Numbered from the stretch's first letter, positions 35,201 through 44,383 are shown. The stretch is DNA of 64,000 nucleotides from Desulfatibacillum sp. (GCA_016342355.1 JAEINP010000026.1:1-64000), one strand, 5' to 3'. Notes: generated by a model from the sequence alone, not told the origin. Program-made: numbers and translations.

Positions 35201-36478
35201 GGAGAGGGCGAGGAGGAAGACCAGGAGGGTGATGGCGGCGAAGGCCAGGAGGACGTGTGTGAAGAGGAACTGCCTCCGGAGGAATCTGACGAGGATATCT
35301 CCCTGGAGCCTTCCATGGAGAATATCAGGAGCCTGTTTCTTAAAGGTAACGAAAAGGGCGTGGCCAGGGTTTTGGAGGTTCTTTTCTACAAATACCAGCA
35401 AAAGGAAGAAGACCGGAGGGAAGGGGTTCTGGAGACTTGCCGGACGCTCCTTAATGCCCCGGACCTTGCCCCTGAACCCCGATTCGCCCCCTTGCTGGTG
35501 GATCCCCTTTTGGGGGTTTTTCCGGGAGAAACCGATGGGCAGCTCCTGGAAAGCATGGCGTCCCTGTTATACGATACCGCGGCCAATTTTGTCCGCATTG
35601 GGGAGTATTCCCTGGCAACCTGGATTTTTGGGCATTTTGCCCGGCGTAGGGAAGAATTGGAATCCGAAGACTGGGACGTTCTTATACCCGAAGCGCTCAC
35701 CAGACAGCCTGACGCAGACATGGAGCAGATTTTGGTGTCGGACGTGATTTCCGGGGAGTCCTTTCGGCAGCAGTCGGCCTTTGCCCTCATCGGGGGAATG
35801 GGAACTTCGGGTATAAAGCTCCTGATGGACATCATCAAGAATCATGATGACCTTCGGGTGCGCCAGATCGCTGTGAGCCAGTTGGATAAGATCGGTCCTG
35901 ATGCTGTGGAAAAACTCAAGCAGGAAATGGTTAACGAAAACAGCGGCAAGAAAAAGGCCCGGATTATTGAAGTTATCGACACGGCCACCATGGATTTAAA
36001 AACGGAGCTTGCCTTTTTTCTGGCGGACTCCAACTCCTCGGTGAGGAAGGCCGGTTTTGCCCTTGCCGAGCGGTTGCAGGCCCCTTATGTGGTGGATATC
36101 CTGAAGGGCCTGGTAGACAATGAAAAACCCGAGGTGGCGTCTGAGGCTATTATCTGCCTGGGGAAAATGGACATACCCGGAGCCGGGGGAATCATTGTCA
36201 GCCAGATGGACATCAGCAAGGCCCCTGAATTCCTGGAGGCCTGCTGTCAAGCCCTTGGCAGACTGGGAGATCCCGAGGCCATTGTGCCTCTTTCCAAAAT
36301 TTTATCACATAAAAAAACCCTGTTTTCCAAGAAGGAATACCCGGCTTCTGTTCGGGCGGCGGCGGCGTTTGCGTTATCCAGTATTCCCCATAAACTGGCG
36401 GCAGGAGCTCTGGCCGCCTTTGTGGACGACAGGGAGCTACGGGTGCGCGAGGCGGCCCAGAAGGTTATGGACAGGTGA
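32231..36478 (+). CDS. GGDEF-ATPase-HEAT multidomain signalling protein
   Basis: A 1415-residue cytoplasmic protein. Domains: GGDEF (about 22-185; DDELTGLHNRR and an intact RYGGDEF at 99-105, but no RxxD inhibitory site upstream); an AAA/STAND-like ATPase (about 200-600; Walker A GGPGMGKT at 235-242, Walker B LIALVDDLH near 355-363); two related domains (about 670-800 and 835-960, both with an LxLYP signature, NTKLYPSG and KLKLYPAT); an acidic linker (about 985-1020); and HEAT-like repeats (about 1170-1415). It probably makes cyclic di-GMP under control of an ATP-dependent switch. The 150 bases to the DUF4388 gene suggest a common unit. The ribosome site is poor (AGG only). Confidence 0.85.
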   Translation: MEELADLVFFLENSGKDPTSLIFDDELTGLHNRRFFKNYLEFKIQWGDLKARPASMVFIDIDNLDQINRTHGKELGTEVVRHLADFVKNAAGEAGHPIRYGGDEFVVLLPDEPKKTAVTVGRKLISSVHGAPYVSEDAEIQIPYTVSVGITTAPEDAETDKTFVERALSALKLAKRLGGDRAINAAEITPENEAAETMLHRDGAKNAGRKSQLAQVSKALKQFVKRESQLVFVEGGPGMGKTSFLDTIDTQLSKTKVTRVRIAGVTQELFRPYYLVSNLVQELLNRRKDKGAAVLSTLDPVALAALSSSFMPSGTMRIHTKQAADADLGDKAQKREHIFNAMASIIPKLMENKPLIALVDDLHLADEASLLIFKHLMDKKTLPLFLCGTGPDTLQADGESASLWRFIQSVTEMVPVETIRLTSLTPPEIAAHFNKLYPGVSLPESLCEDIAQVSQGNPLFFNGIMFKLVFDEKIRRADGKWVVDPIGGDYLPRSMDEIISQKVASLDQESQALLDRASAFGANVTLSQLTGSSEMDEAAVLDFLDNAAAQGLVSAQFHMNDENIRFLGNQVRQVIYGKIAQQEKERLHENIGDYQEELYKKRLMPSPAILAYHYQRSANLEKAKTYEHIQAQQNDMIFNSREAASYSGRPVESEDDARDADEPLAPEQLPQAAKVIRALLIAIRNTKLYPSGSDLTANAVNKFKDVLEIVLNHVPRLNMVLEKDVIYINGQELVNKETKNITEAYSQFMSSMDLKGMAFGQGATLAELVRLVEGISEVDPKTIHKRFWKDFSVQNRLKRIQVKQVTYTQVSAGESQEGSSASAQESELGSDEQVLAARVVKALLSTASKLKLYPATGPVAQESIEDVVKILSTFLHKHTVMTLAGVDQSLLLNGNKVDAQIFEKLSPFMLKFLESASVKSVTFYQKASKKELTTFLSSVGQQPQDGTAGEFWARLATEHKFSTIFFNISVYDVLAEQSAIGAAGEGEAPAGEGEEEDQEGDGGEGQEDVCEEELPPEESDEDISLEPSMENIRSLFLKGNEKGVARVLEVLFYKYQQKEEDRREGVLETCRTLLNAPDLAPEPRFAPLLVDPLLGVFPGETDGQLLESMASLLYDTAANFVRIGEYSLATWIFGHFARRREELESEDWDVLIPEALTRQPDADMEQILVSDVISGESFRQQSAFALIGGMGTSGIKLLMDIIKNHDDLRVRQIAVSQLDKIGPDAVEKLKQEMVNENSGKKKARIIEVIDTATMDLKTELAFFLADSNSSVRKAGFALAERLQAPYVVDILKGLVDNEKPEVASEAIICLGKMDIPGAGGIIVSQMDISKAPEFLEACCQALGRLGDPEAIVPLSKILSHKKTLFSKKEYPASVRAAAAFALSSIPHKLAAGALAAFVDDRELRVREAAQKVMDR

Positions 36479-36629
36479 CGGCATGGACAGCGTTGGTATA
36501 TTCCATGCTTCAATGGGGGCGGAGGGCAAGAACACCCATCCCGAACCTTAAGATTCTTGACAAACGCGATGAAAAAGCCCAATCATATAACGGAGTTTTA
36601 ACTAGGCAACCCAGGGTGAAGACCAGCTT

Positions 36630-37961
36630 ATGAACTTAAAGGGAAATTTCGAACCTGCCTCCTTGGCCAGTATTCTTCAGTTGCTGTCCAATGAGGAGCG
36701 GACCGGCACCCTCCATCTCACCAACGGTGAGAATGAGGTCAAGATTTTTGTGCTAAACGGAGGGGTTATCAGCGCTGCCGGGTCCCAGAAGCAAACCCGC
36801 ATAGGAGATCTGCTGCGTAAGAACGGGATGATTTCCGCCAATGATCTCACCTACTGCCTCACCGCCTCCCAGCAAAAAAAACAGGCCCTGGGCAGCGTTT
36901 TGGTGCAACGGGGCTTCATTACCGAAGAAATGCTTAAGGAAACCATCCATAAGCAGGCCGAGGAAGTCATCTTTGATCTTTTTTCGTGGAAAACCGGATA
37001 TTTTGAATATCACGACTCCAACTTGGTTCCTCAGGGCGCACTGGATACTAAGATAGACATAATGAATATCATTATGGAGGCAATGTACCGCATCGACGAG
37101 ATGTGTTACTTTGTGCAGCAGATTCCCACCGAGGATCTGGTGTTCCGGATCAGGCCCGAGGTTATGAAAGCGGAGGAAAAGGGCTTCAAACCCCACGAGC
37201 GGCGGTTTATTTCCATGATCAATGGCGCCAAAACAGTGCGTCAACTCATCACCAGCAGCGGGTTTGACGACTTTAGCGCCTATCATCTGCTCCATACCCT
37301 GCTTACTCTGGAGGCCATTGAGAAAGCCCACGCGGAAACCGTGCCCGATTCCCAGGACGAAGGGGATTATTCGGGCATGATCATTTATTATTCGGAAGTC
37401 CTCCAGGTCATCTACAACAACATACAGCGCGAACTGAGCGAATGGGTGGACGCCATGTTCCGGGAAGCCGGAATGGGCAAAGAAGAAAAGGACAATATCC
37501 GCCACCTCCTGGATACGGCCCCAGCCCGCTGGACCTACAACATCGTGGAAAACTGTAAGCCTCAGATGATGCGCCAGAAATTGAGCATCTTCGCCGAATA
37601 CCATCCCCAGAAAACCCTGGCGGAAAACGTGGATGCCCTGAACCAGATTTTGAAGCCCATTAAAAACCGGGAAAAGGGCGGCGTGTTTTTGCGTAAGAGT
37701 TTCAACCAGTTCATCACCAATCTGTTGAACACAGTGGTGGCCACATTCGGCCTGCGCACCACCCGTAGGATGCTGTTGGAAATCAACAATATCTTGGTAC
37801 ACGGAAACGACAATCCGCCCCATTTTCCCGAAAAACTCAACGCCATCAAGGAAATGCTGGACCTGCTTATCCGCATGGCCCAGGAAAGCCAAAACCAGGG
37901 AGACCCCAAAAAGAACTCCTTTGGCATCTTCGCCCTGTTCAACCAAAAATTGCCGGGATGA
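36630..37961 (+). CDS. DUF4388/PatA-like protein
   Basis: A 443-residue soluble protein. Residues about 1-165 form a DUF4388/PatA N-terminal-like region (LKGNFEPASLASILQLLS, then the EERTGTLHLTNG strand and an LFSWKTGYFEYHD segment). A middle winged-helix-like region carries KTVRQLITSSGFDDF, and the C-terminus is helical. DUF4388 proteins are linked to response-regulator and gliding or cell-organisation systems. It follows the GGDEF-ATPase gene on the same strand and probably shares its signalling pathway. Confidence 0.75.
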   Translation: MNLKGNFEPASLASILQLLSNEERTGTLHLTNGENEVKIFVLNGGVISAAGSQKQTRIGDLLRKNGMISANDLTYCLTASQQKKQALGSVLVQRGFITEEMLKETIHKQAEEVIFDLFSWKTGYFEYHDSNLVPQGALDTKIDIMNIIMEAMYRIDEMCYFVQQIPTEDLVFRIRPEVMKAEEKGFKPHERRFISMINGAKTVRQLITSSGFDDFSAYHLLHTLLTLEAIEKAHAETVPDSQDEGDYSGMIIYYSEVLQVIYNNIQRELSEWVDAMFREAGMGKEEKDNIRHLLDTAPARWTYNIVENCKPQMMRQKLSIFAEYHPQKTLAENVDALNQILKPIKNREKGGVFLRKSFNQFITNLLNTVVATFGLRTTRRMLLEINNILVHGNDNPPHFPEKLNAIKEMLDLLIRMAQESQNQGDPKKNSFGIFALFNQKLPG

Positions 37962-38057
37962 TAGGCTGTGGTATGCATGGCTGAATAACGCGGATACTTG
38001 CCCTGCGCCTGAAAGGCCGCCCTAATTCGAATCTGTTTTTGTGAACGCAACTTGGTA

Positions 38058-40553
38058 TCAGTTCCCATTTGTCTTTGCCACAGGCAAGGAGATGGTGAAC
38101 AGGGCGCCTTTGCCGGGCTCGGACTCCACCCGGAGACTTCCCCCGTGGATTTCACGGATAATGTGGTTGCACAGGAACAGGCCCAGACCAGTACCTTCCC
38201 CCGCCTTTTTGGTGGTGTAAAAGGGTTCGAAAACATGCTCCAGGGTATGGGCGTCCATGCCCGGCCCGTTATCCTGGATTTCCACCACCACTTGATGCTC
38301 TTCCGGGTAAACCCTGAGTGTGAAACTGTATCCGTTGACATTCTCTGAAGGCTTTGAAGCCATGGCCTGAGCCCCGTTTTTCAGGATATTGAGGAGAACC
38401 TGCTGGATTTGGCTTGGTTGGCAGAGGATATCTGGGGTGTCGGGGTCAAATTCCTCCTGGATAAGCACATGCCGGAAATTGAAGCGCTGTTTTAAATCAT
38501 AATCGCTTTTCGCCATGTCCACAGTTCGGCGAATGAGGTCCCGCAAATCGCACGGGACAGGGGATGAATCGCTTTTCCGGGAAAAGGACAGCATGTTGCG
38601 AACGGTCTCAGCTACTCTTTTTCCTGCCTCTTGCATGGATTCCAGGATGCGCGGAATCTCTCTGGTTTCCATATACTGCCGGATTCCATCCAGGCTGATA
38701 CCAAGCCTGTTTGCCGCTTCCGCGTTGGCGGGCAGGGGTTTAGTCAGACGCATGGCCAAAACCTGGGCGTTTTGCACTATGCCCGCCAAGGGGCTGTTGA
38801 TCTCATGGGCCATGCCCGCGGCCAAACCGCCCAGGCTAACCATTTTTTCGGACTGGATCAGGATTTCTTCAGCTCGTTTGTCCTTGGTGATGTCCTCGTG
38901 CATGATCACCACATTGCTCAGCTTTCCACTTGCTGTGGCAATAGGGTATAAGCGGGACCGGTAATACCTCCGGTTTTCTTCTTTTTGGTCTTCTCCGTCG
39001 TGAAGGGACCATTCTTCCACAAAATTGCCCTGTCCCTGGAAAACCTGCTTGATAATAGGGTAGATGGGCAGCTTTTTCATGGCCATGGATTTGAGGATAT
39101 TGAACTCAGCCCCGAAAACAGGACCGTATCCACCCCAGGTGTCCTTTTGGACCTTGTTGGTCTGCACAAGGTTTCCCCTATGGTCATAAAGCTCGATAAC
39201 CATAGGCGATTGCTCGATCATGCTGCGAAGTCTATGTTCGCTGATTTCCAGGGCTTCATGCACGACTGTCAGCTCCGTATTGCGTTCCTCCACAGTTTTG
39301 TTGATGGATTGCAGTTCACTGTTGGCCTCCATCAATTCCAGATTTTTTATCCTGATTCTTTCATCAGATCTTTCCAATCGCCTTTTCATGATATTGATCT
39401 TGTCTGCAAGACCGATGGAAAAAGTAAGCATGAGCCAGGCTGTCCCCACAGGGACAACCCATTTGGACGCTATGCCAGGGGGGAGTTTGCCTAGGAATAC
39501 CAGGACCGAGATAAAACCCGAAACAAGGATAAAGCAATACCCCGCCGTAAGGAAAATGGCCTGGCGTTCTTTTTTTATGCTCAGGTAAAAGAGGATGGCC
39601 AAAAGCAGCAGGCAGGCGATCATCATGTGTTTTATGAGGATCTGCACCAGTTCCCTGTATTCCATGACCAGGGAAAGGGGCAGGTAGGCGAGACCCGGAA
39701 CCATGAAGAACCAAAAGATTACCTTGTGGATGACCGGGTGCTTTGCTTTGGTTTCCAGAAAAGATGCACTAAAGGCTCCTGCAAAAAAGAGGTTCAGGGA
39801 AAGGGCGATGAGTAACCCGTTGCCTGTCATCCATCCGGGTTCTGATCGGAAAAGCTGTTGCAAATGGCCCTGGTGAAAAAGGTCAATGGCAAGAAAAGTG
39901 GCTCCGTAAAACACAAGATGCAGGTAGGATTTATCCCTGGTAATCACAAACACGCAGGCATTGTAAAGCCCAACCATAATTATGCATCCGTAGATAAACC
40001 AAATGATGGAGTTTTCCCTAACCGTGGTCTCCAGCAATGCGGACGGAGTCAAAAGATTGGCGTGGAACTCAATGGTCCCCGAAGACTGGACCCTCAGATA
40101 ATAGGTTTGTTTCCCCTTTTTGACGGAAATGGGGAAAATATGATTTCGGTGTCCGACAATCCTGGCATGATAAGGAACCTTGTCTCCGCCCTCTAAGACT
40201 TGCCACTTTCCTGTTTCGCCGGGAATGTACAGATCCACATGGTCCAGGGTGGGAAAGGCGATTTCAACAAAGAATGTCTGATCCCCTTCCAGGCTGGAGT
40301 CAAAGGTCGCTCTGAACCAATAGGCCGAATCTGAATATCCCAGATTTACATATGGTTGGGTGTTTTCTGTCCAGAGCAGGGGAGTCTTCAGGATATCATC
40401 CATGGTCACAGCCTGGCCCGGGTCTTCCGCCATGGCCAGGTTGGCGGTGAAATTGATGTTATGGGTTGCCGCGTCAATGCGTACGGGTTCCGCACCCATG
40501 CCGGGGTTTAGCAGAAAAAGGAAGAACAAAACAGATAGGACGGTTTTAGGCAT
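38058..40553 (-). CDS. 7TM-DISM sensor histidine kinase with PAS domain
   Basis: A membrane histidine kinase of about 831 residues. Signal peptide or first anchor, an extracellular 7TMR-DISM beta-domain (about 30-180; NLGYSDSAYWFRATF), seven membrane segments (about 190-390), a coiled coil, a PAS domain (about 450-560), then HisKA (AHEINSPLAGIVQNAQ, phospho-His near 580) and a HATPase domain (N-box LLNILKNGAQAM, GPGMD and GEGTGLGLFL). No receiver is fused or adjacent; a partner response regulator must be elsewhere. The ATG at 40553 follows GGGAG; the frame extends to 40568 only with a TTG. Confidence 0.9.
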   Translation of the reverse strand: MPKTVLSVLFFLFLLNPGMGAEPVRIDAATHNINFTANLAMAEDPGQAVTMDDILKTPLLWTENTQPYVNLGYSDSAYWFRATFDSSLEGDQTFFVEIAFPTLDHVDLYIPGETGKWQVLEGGDKVPYHARIVGHRNHIFPISVKKGKQTYYLRVQSSGTIEFHANLLTPSALLETTVRENSIIWFIYGCIIMVGLYNACVFVITRDKSYLHLVFYGATFLAIDLFHQGHLQQLFRSEPGWMTGNGLLIALSLNLFFAGAFSASFLETKAKHPVIHKVIFWFFMVPGLAYLPLSLVMEYRELVQILIKHMMIACLLLLAILFYLSIKKERQAIFLTAGYCFILVSGFISVLVFLGKLPPGIASKWVVPVGTAWLMLTFSIGLADKINIMKRRLERSDERIRIKNLELMEANSELQSINKTVEERNTELTVVHEALEISEHRLRSMIEQSPMVIELYDHRGNLVQTNKVQKDTWGGYGPVFGAEFNILKSMAMKKLPIYPIIKQVFQGQGNFVEEWSLHDGEDQKEENRRYYRSRLYPIATASGKLSNVVIMHEDITKDKRAEEILIQSEKMVSLGGLAAGMAHEINSPLAGIVQNAQVLAMRLTKPLPANAEAANRLGISLDGIRQYMETREIPRILESMQEAGKRVAETVRNMLSFSRKSDSSPVPCDLRDLIRRTVDMAKSDYDLKQRFNFRHVLIQEEFDPDTPDILCQPSQIQQVLLNILKNGAQAMASKPSENVNGYSFTLRVYPEEHQVVVEIQDNGPGMDAHTLEHVFEPFYTTKKAGEGTGLGLFLCNHIIREIHGGSLRVESEPGKGALFTISLPVAKTNGN

Positions 40554-40656
40554 GATCACAACTCCCAAGCAAGCATGGAACCATAGCGATGGCCATTGGA
40601 TTCATAGAAGCAATTTTTGGGCCAGTGATTGAAACCGTTTTGTAACAAGACAGGGC

Positions 40657-40685
40657 TTTTCAAGTCAACTACTCAATGGTACAAT
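40657..40685 (+). promoter_or_regulatory. Possible promoter of the DUF169-TPR operon
   Basis: TTTTCA (40657-40662), 17-base spacer and TACAAT (40680-40685), about 50 bases before the DUF169 start; the -35 is weak. Confidence 0.35.
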
Positions 40686-40737
40686 GGCATACGCTGCAAT
40701 AAACCGGCACCCATAACCCGGGAGGGGGACAATACCC

Positions 40738-41544
40738 ATGAATGATCTTAACAGATTTCAGGAAGCAGGGCAAAAGATTGAACAGTACCTTCGGGTCTCC
40801 ACCTTTCCCCTGGCCATTCGCCTCATGCGCTCGGAGGATGAAATCGCGCCAGGATATAAACGGCCTTCCGTGGATATGAATCTCCAGAATTTTGTTTGCC
40901 AGAATTTTAAGATCTCCCGGACCTACGGCTGGACCATGGCAGTCACCCAAGAGGACACCAATTGTCATTTGGCGCGTATGGTCTACGGCTGGGACAAAGA
41001 GGACGAAAACTACCTGGAAATCGGCCATAAGTTCAATATCGGCTTGTACGCCAAGGACATGGAGACATCCCTCAAACTGGAGGAAAATATCTTTCGCCTG
41101 AACGGCCAGTACCCGGGCCTGATAATTTCTCCTTTGGCCCGTACCCGGGTCATTCCGGATGTGGTTTTGATTTATTGCCTGCCAGCCCAGGCCACTCGCC
41201 TTATTCAAAGCTATTTATACATGAAGGGCGGTGCATTGGAATTCTCGTCCACTGGACGTATTGGCTCCTGCCACGAGGGCGTGGCCAAAACCATGCTGAC
41301 CCAAAAGCCCCAGTTTGTGGTTCTAGGTAATGGGGACCGGGTATGGGGAGGCGCCCAGGACTCGGAAGTGATGTTCACCTGCCCCGGGGATCAACTGGAC
41401 ATCATGGTGGAAGGGCTGGAAGCCACTCATGCGGCGGGCCTGCGCTATCCCATCCCGTCTTACATGAATTATGCCCCGGGTTTTCAGGCGGAATTCAAGG
41501 AAAAGGCCCTGGAACGGGCAGGAGGAACCATAATCAAGGAATGA
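40738..41544 (+). CDS. DUF169 protein 1
   Basis: A 268-residue soluble DUF169 protein. Typical segments: YLRVSTFPLAIRLM near residue 17, PSVDMNLQNFVCQNFKISR, ISPLARTRVIPDVVLIYCLP, and a Cys in IGSCHEGVAKT followed by VVLGNGDRVWGGA. DUF169 proteins are common in anaerobes and methanogens, of unknown function, with conserved cysteines that hint at metal or cofactor binding. GGAGGGGG precedes the ATG. Its stop overlaps the start of the TPR gene. Confidence 0.8.
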   Translation: MNDLNRFQEAGQKIEQYLRVSTFPLAIRLMRSEDEIAPGYKRPSVDMNLQNFVCQNFKISRTYGWTMAVTQEDTNCHLARMVYGWDKEDENYLEIGHKFNIGLYAKDMETSLKLEENIFRLNGQYPGLIISPLARTRVIPDVVLIYCLPAQATRLIQSYLYMKGGALEFSSTGRIGSCHEGVAKTMLTQKPQFVVLGNGDRVWGGAQDSEVMFTCPGDQLDIMVEGLEATHAAGLRYPIPSYMNYAPGFQAEFKEKALERAGGTIIKE

Positions 41545-42968
41545 AAAAGACTTGGCTAATATTGATAGGAATCGTGGCCCTGGCGGCATTGGCCGGTATG
41601 GGGATTTGGGGAGGATGGTTTACCCACCCCCCCCAAGAGCCTGAACCTTCGGAAAACAGCCTTGCGCAAATACAGGAATCTCCCGAGGACCAGAATGCCC
41701 ACCAGGGGAACCTGGAAACCTTGGCAAAGCAGCTAAAACTACCGGCGGGCGCCCTGGACGTCATATTTCAGGCAATCCGGAACCATGGGGTTCCGCCCAT
41801 CCAGGTCCATCAATTGCTGTTGCAAAAAACAGCGGAGTTTAACGACCTCAGGAGGCAGTTGGAACCATCTGACAGTCAGGGCGCGGATACGCTGCCTCCC
41901 TATGCCGAAAAGGTGTTGGCCGCTCTGGAATCCGGGGATTTTTCCCGGGCCGAAGACTTGTTGGCCCGATCCCTGACTCCAGAGGAGGCAACCGGGCTGG
42001 ATTCCGAAGACAAGGAAGACCTTGTCCTGAAAATCCTGACCCTGGCTCGCCTTGGCAGGATAAGGAACCTGCAACTGGACTACGAAAAGGCGGCGGAATA
42101 TTTCGCCAGGGCAGGGGCGGCAGCAGGGGATAATCTTTTGGCTTTACAGGCAGACCTGTATGGCTGGCAAGGGACCGCGCTGTTTTTGGATGGCAAGCCG
42201 GACGAAGCGGAGAAGGCCTTTAAGGAATCCCTGAAAACAGCAGAATCGGCCTTTGCCCCCCTGCATCCCGCCCGCGTCAATGCGTTGAATAATCTGGCCG
42301 GGCTCTACCGGTCCACGGGTAAGTTAAAACAAGCCGAACCCTTGTATTTGAGAGCCATTGCAATTCGGAAAGAGGCTTTAGGCCCGCGCCATCCCTCCGT
42401 GGCAGGTGTGTTGAGCGATCTTGCTTCCCTGTACCTGGCCATGGGCGATTATGGACAGGCCCGCGCCCTTTTGGAAGAGGCCTTGTCCATCCGGGAGCAG
42501 GAGCTGGGGCCGGAAGACCCTTCTGTAGCTGCTTCCCTGAACAACCTGGCAAACATATATCAGCTATCCGGAGATTCCGCCAAAGCCAGGGAATTGCTTG
42601 AGCGCTCTCTGGCAATCACCAAAAAGGCCCTGGGGCCGGAACATATCCGAGTTGCCATGACTCTGAATAATCTTGCCCGGTTCAGCCAGCAACAGGGAGA
42701 TTTGGAGCAAGCTCGGACCCAGTACCTGGAGGCCCTTGCAATCAGTGAGAAGGTTTTAGGGCCAACCCATCCCGATGTGGCTGCCATCCTAATCAATCTG
42801 GCGGAACTGGACATGGAAACCGATCGTTTGGATAAGGCGGAAATCCTGTGGAGACGGGCGCTCAATATTCTGGAGGCCACAATGGGGTCCCAGAATGAGG
42901 AAGTGGCTAAAATCAAAGCTCAACTCGCAGAAATTCGTATGGCGAACGCTAAGAAATCCATGGAATAG
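41541..42968 (+). CDS. Membrane-anchored TPR protein (kinesin-light-chain-like repeats)
   Basis: About 475 residues. An N-terminal signal anchor (LILIGIVALAALAGMGIW) is followed by a linker (about 30-190) and at least five TPR repeats of the 42-residue kinesin-light-chain type (about 225-460) with the repeated LGPxHPxVA pattern. TPR arrays are protein-docking surfaces, here probably in the periplasm. The ATG at 41541 overlaps the DUF169 stop (ATGA), a tight coupling; the longer open frame upstream is a shadow of the DUF169 gene. Confidence 0.85.
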   Translation: MKKTWLILIGIVALAALAGMGIWGGWFTHPPQEPEPSENSLAQIQESPEDQNAHQGNLETLAKQLKLPAGALDVIFQAIRNHGVPPIQVHQLLLQKTAEFNDLRRQLEPSDSQGADTLPPYAEKVLAALESGDFSRAEDLLARSLTPEEATGLDSEDKEDLVLKILTLARLGRIRNLQLDYEKAAEYFARAGAAAGDNLLALQADLYGWQGTALFLDGKPDEAEKAFKESLKTAESAFAPLHPARVNALNNLAGLYRSTGKLKQAEPLYLRAIAIRKEALGPRHPSVAGVLSDLASLYLAMGDYGQARALLEEALSIREQELGPEDPSVAASLNNLANIYQLSGDSAKARELLERSLAITKKALGPEHIRVAMTLNNLARFSQQQGDLEQARTQYLEALAISEKVLGPTHPDVAAILINLAELDMETDRLDKAEILWRRALNILEATMGSQNEEVAKIKAQLAEIRMANAKKSME

Positions 42969-42987
42969 GAAAACCGGAAAGTAACTC

Positions 42988-43863
42988 ATGCACACACCCA
43001 AAGTACTGTATGACCGTCTGGTCCAAAGCCTTGAAATCCCAGGGCTGGCAATTCCCACAGCGTTTGTCCGTCTATACAAGCATGGGGAGCCTGTGCCCCG
43101 GAAGGTTTTAGAATACGAAGTGGAGGAAGAGACCCTGACCAGTTGTCAGGCCCTGCGCCATGCCATGCATGGTCACCCTGTGTTTTTGACGGAAGAAAAT
43201 GTGGGATGCATTGCGGCGGCCATCAGCCTGGGGCTTGTGGATCGCAACCGAGAAACTCCGCTTAACAGGCCCAGGTTGTATACCGAACTCATGAAAAAGC
43301 AAAGCAACCTGGGAAACGGGTTCAAGGCGCCTTCCCCAGCCCAATTTACCTCGGGTGAGGTCTATGCGTGTAAGGAACAGGGCAAACCCTTCTTTTGTCT
43401 GTTCGGACCGGATGACTCAGGCCGGTTCAAGGATATTGAAACCGCCCAAAAGGCTATCAGCAACATGGTGGCGATCCAGCCGCCGGAAATGGCTGGGGTG
43501 TTTTTTTTCGGGCCTGATTTTGAAGAGGAAGAAGTCATCCCCCATGTGGTGGTCCTGGCTGTGCGGCCTGTAGAGCTCACCCGGCTGATCCAGGGATACC
43601 AGTTTCTCACTGGCGAGCCTGTTAATGCCGTTCTTAGCCCTTTGCGGGCCATGGATTCCGACCTCATTGCCCGGCCCTGGCTTACGGGCCAGATCAACGT
43701 GTCATCCCTGTGTCTGGGGGCCAGGCTGGTGGCGGGCTTTGAAGGGGACCGCATGGGCATGGGTATTCCCTGGAAGGATTTTGCCAAACTGGTGCAGGGT
43801 ATGGAGGAGTCTCGAACCGGGTTTCCGTTTCATCGCTATCCCGGGGCCAATCCCCTCAAATGA
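42988..43863 (+). CDS. DUF169 protein 2
   Basis: A 291-residue divergent member of DUF169, sharing VVLAVRPVELTRLIQGYQFLTG-type and SSLCLGARLVAGFEGDRMGMGIP segments with the first copy but little overall identity. It contains two cysteines that DUF169 often conserves (SCQALRHAM and VYACKEQG). It starts 19 bases after the TPR gene. The pairing of two different DUF169 proteins around a TPR protein is unusual. Confidence 0.75.
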   Translation: MHTPKVLYDRLVQSLEIPGLAIPTAFVRLYKHGEPVPRKVLEYEVEEETLTSCQALRHAMHGHPVFLTEENVGCIAAAISLGLVDRNRETPLNRPRLYTELMKKQSNLGNGFKAPSPAQFTSGEVYACKEQGKPFFCLFGPDDSGRFKDIETAQKAISNMVAIQPPEMAGVFFFGPDFEEEEVIPHVVVLAVRPVELTRLIQGYQFLTGEPVNAVLSPLRAMDSDLIARPWLTGQINVSSLCLGARLVAGFEGDRMGMGIPWKDFAKLVQGMEESRTGFPFHRYPGANPLK

Positions 43864-43885
43864 TCCTGATCTTTTGGGAGAAAAC

Positions 43886-44311
43886 ATGAGCAACCTGGAC
43901 CGAGCCTTGGAAATCGCGGTATACGCCCATAAGGGACAGGTGGACAAGGCCGGGGCTTCGTACATTCTCCATCCTTTACGTGTGATGATGACAATGACAT
44001 CCCCCGAAGCCCGAATAGCTGCGGTTCTCCATGATGTGGTGGAGGACACGGAATGGACCCTGAAAGCCCTGGAGGATGAGGGCTTTTCATCCACGGTCCT
44101 GGAGGCTCTGGATTGCCTTACCTTGCGGCCCAACGAAAAGTATGCAGCATATGTGGAAAGAGTAGGGCAAAATGCCCTGGCCCGTGCAATCAAGCTCGCG
44201 GATTTGAAAGACAATATGGACCTCACCCGCATCGCCAACCCCGTGCCAAAGGACTTCGAGCGAGTCCGGAAATATCATCAAGCCTGGACTGAGTTGTCCG
44301 CCAAGGCCTGA
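43886..44311 (+). CDS. Small SpoT-like HD hydrolase (small alarmone hydrolase candidate)
   Basis: A 141-residue HD-domain protein with an intact metal set: H15, H29, HD at 49-50 (VLHDVVEDT) and a late Asp in KLADLKDNM. It corresponds to the hydrolase half of RelA/SpoT alone, as in MESH1-type small alarmone hydrolases, that remove pyrophosphate from (p)ppGpp, though NADPH or other nucleotide phosphatase activity is possible. GGGAG five bases before the ATG at 43886 fixes the start. It is last in the DUF169-TPR-DUF169 run. Confidence 0.82.
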   Translation: MSNLDRALEIAVYAHKGQVDKAGASYILHPLRVMMTMTSPEARIAAVLHDVVEDTEWTLKALEDEGFSSTVLEALDCLTLRPNEKYAAYVERVGQNALARAIKLADLKDNMDLTRIANPVPKDFERVRKYHQAWTELSAKA

Positions 44312-44383
44312 TTTTCAGCTTGGGAACACAGGAACGGATTTCAGGCCGGCATACAGCCTGCCCGCTGTCTTATGGACAGTCTA

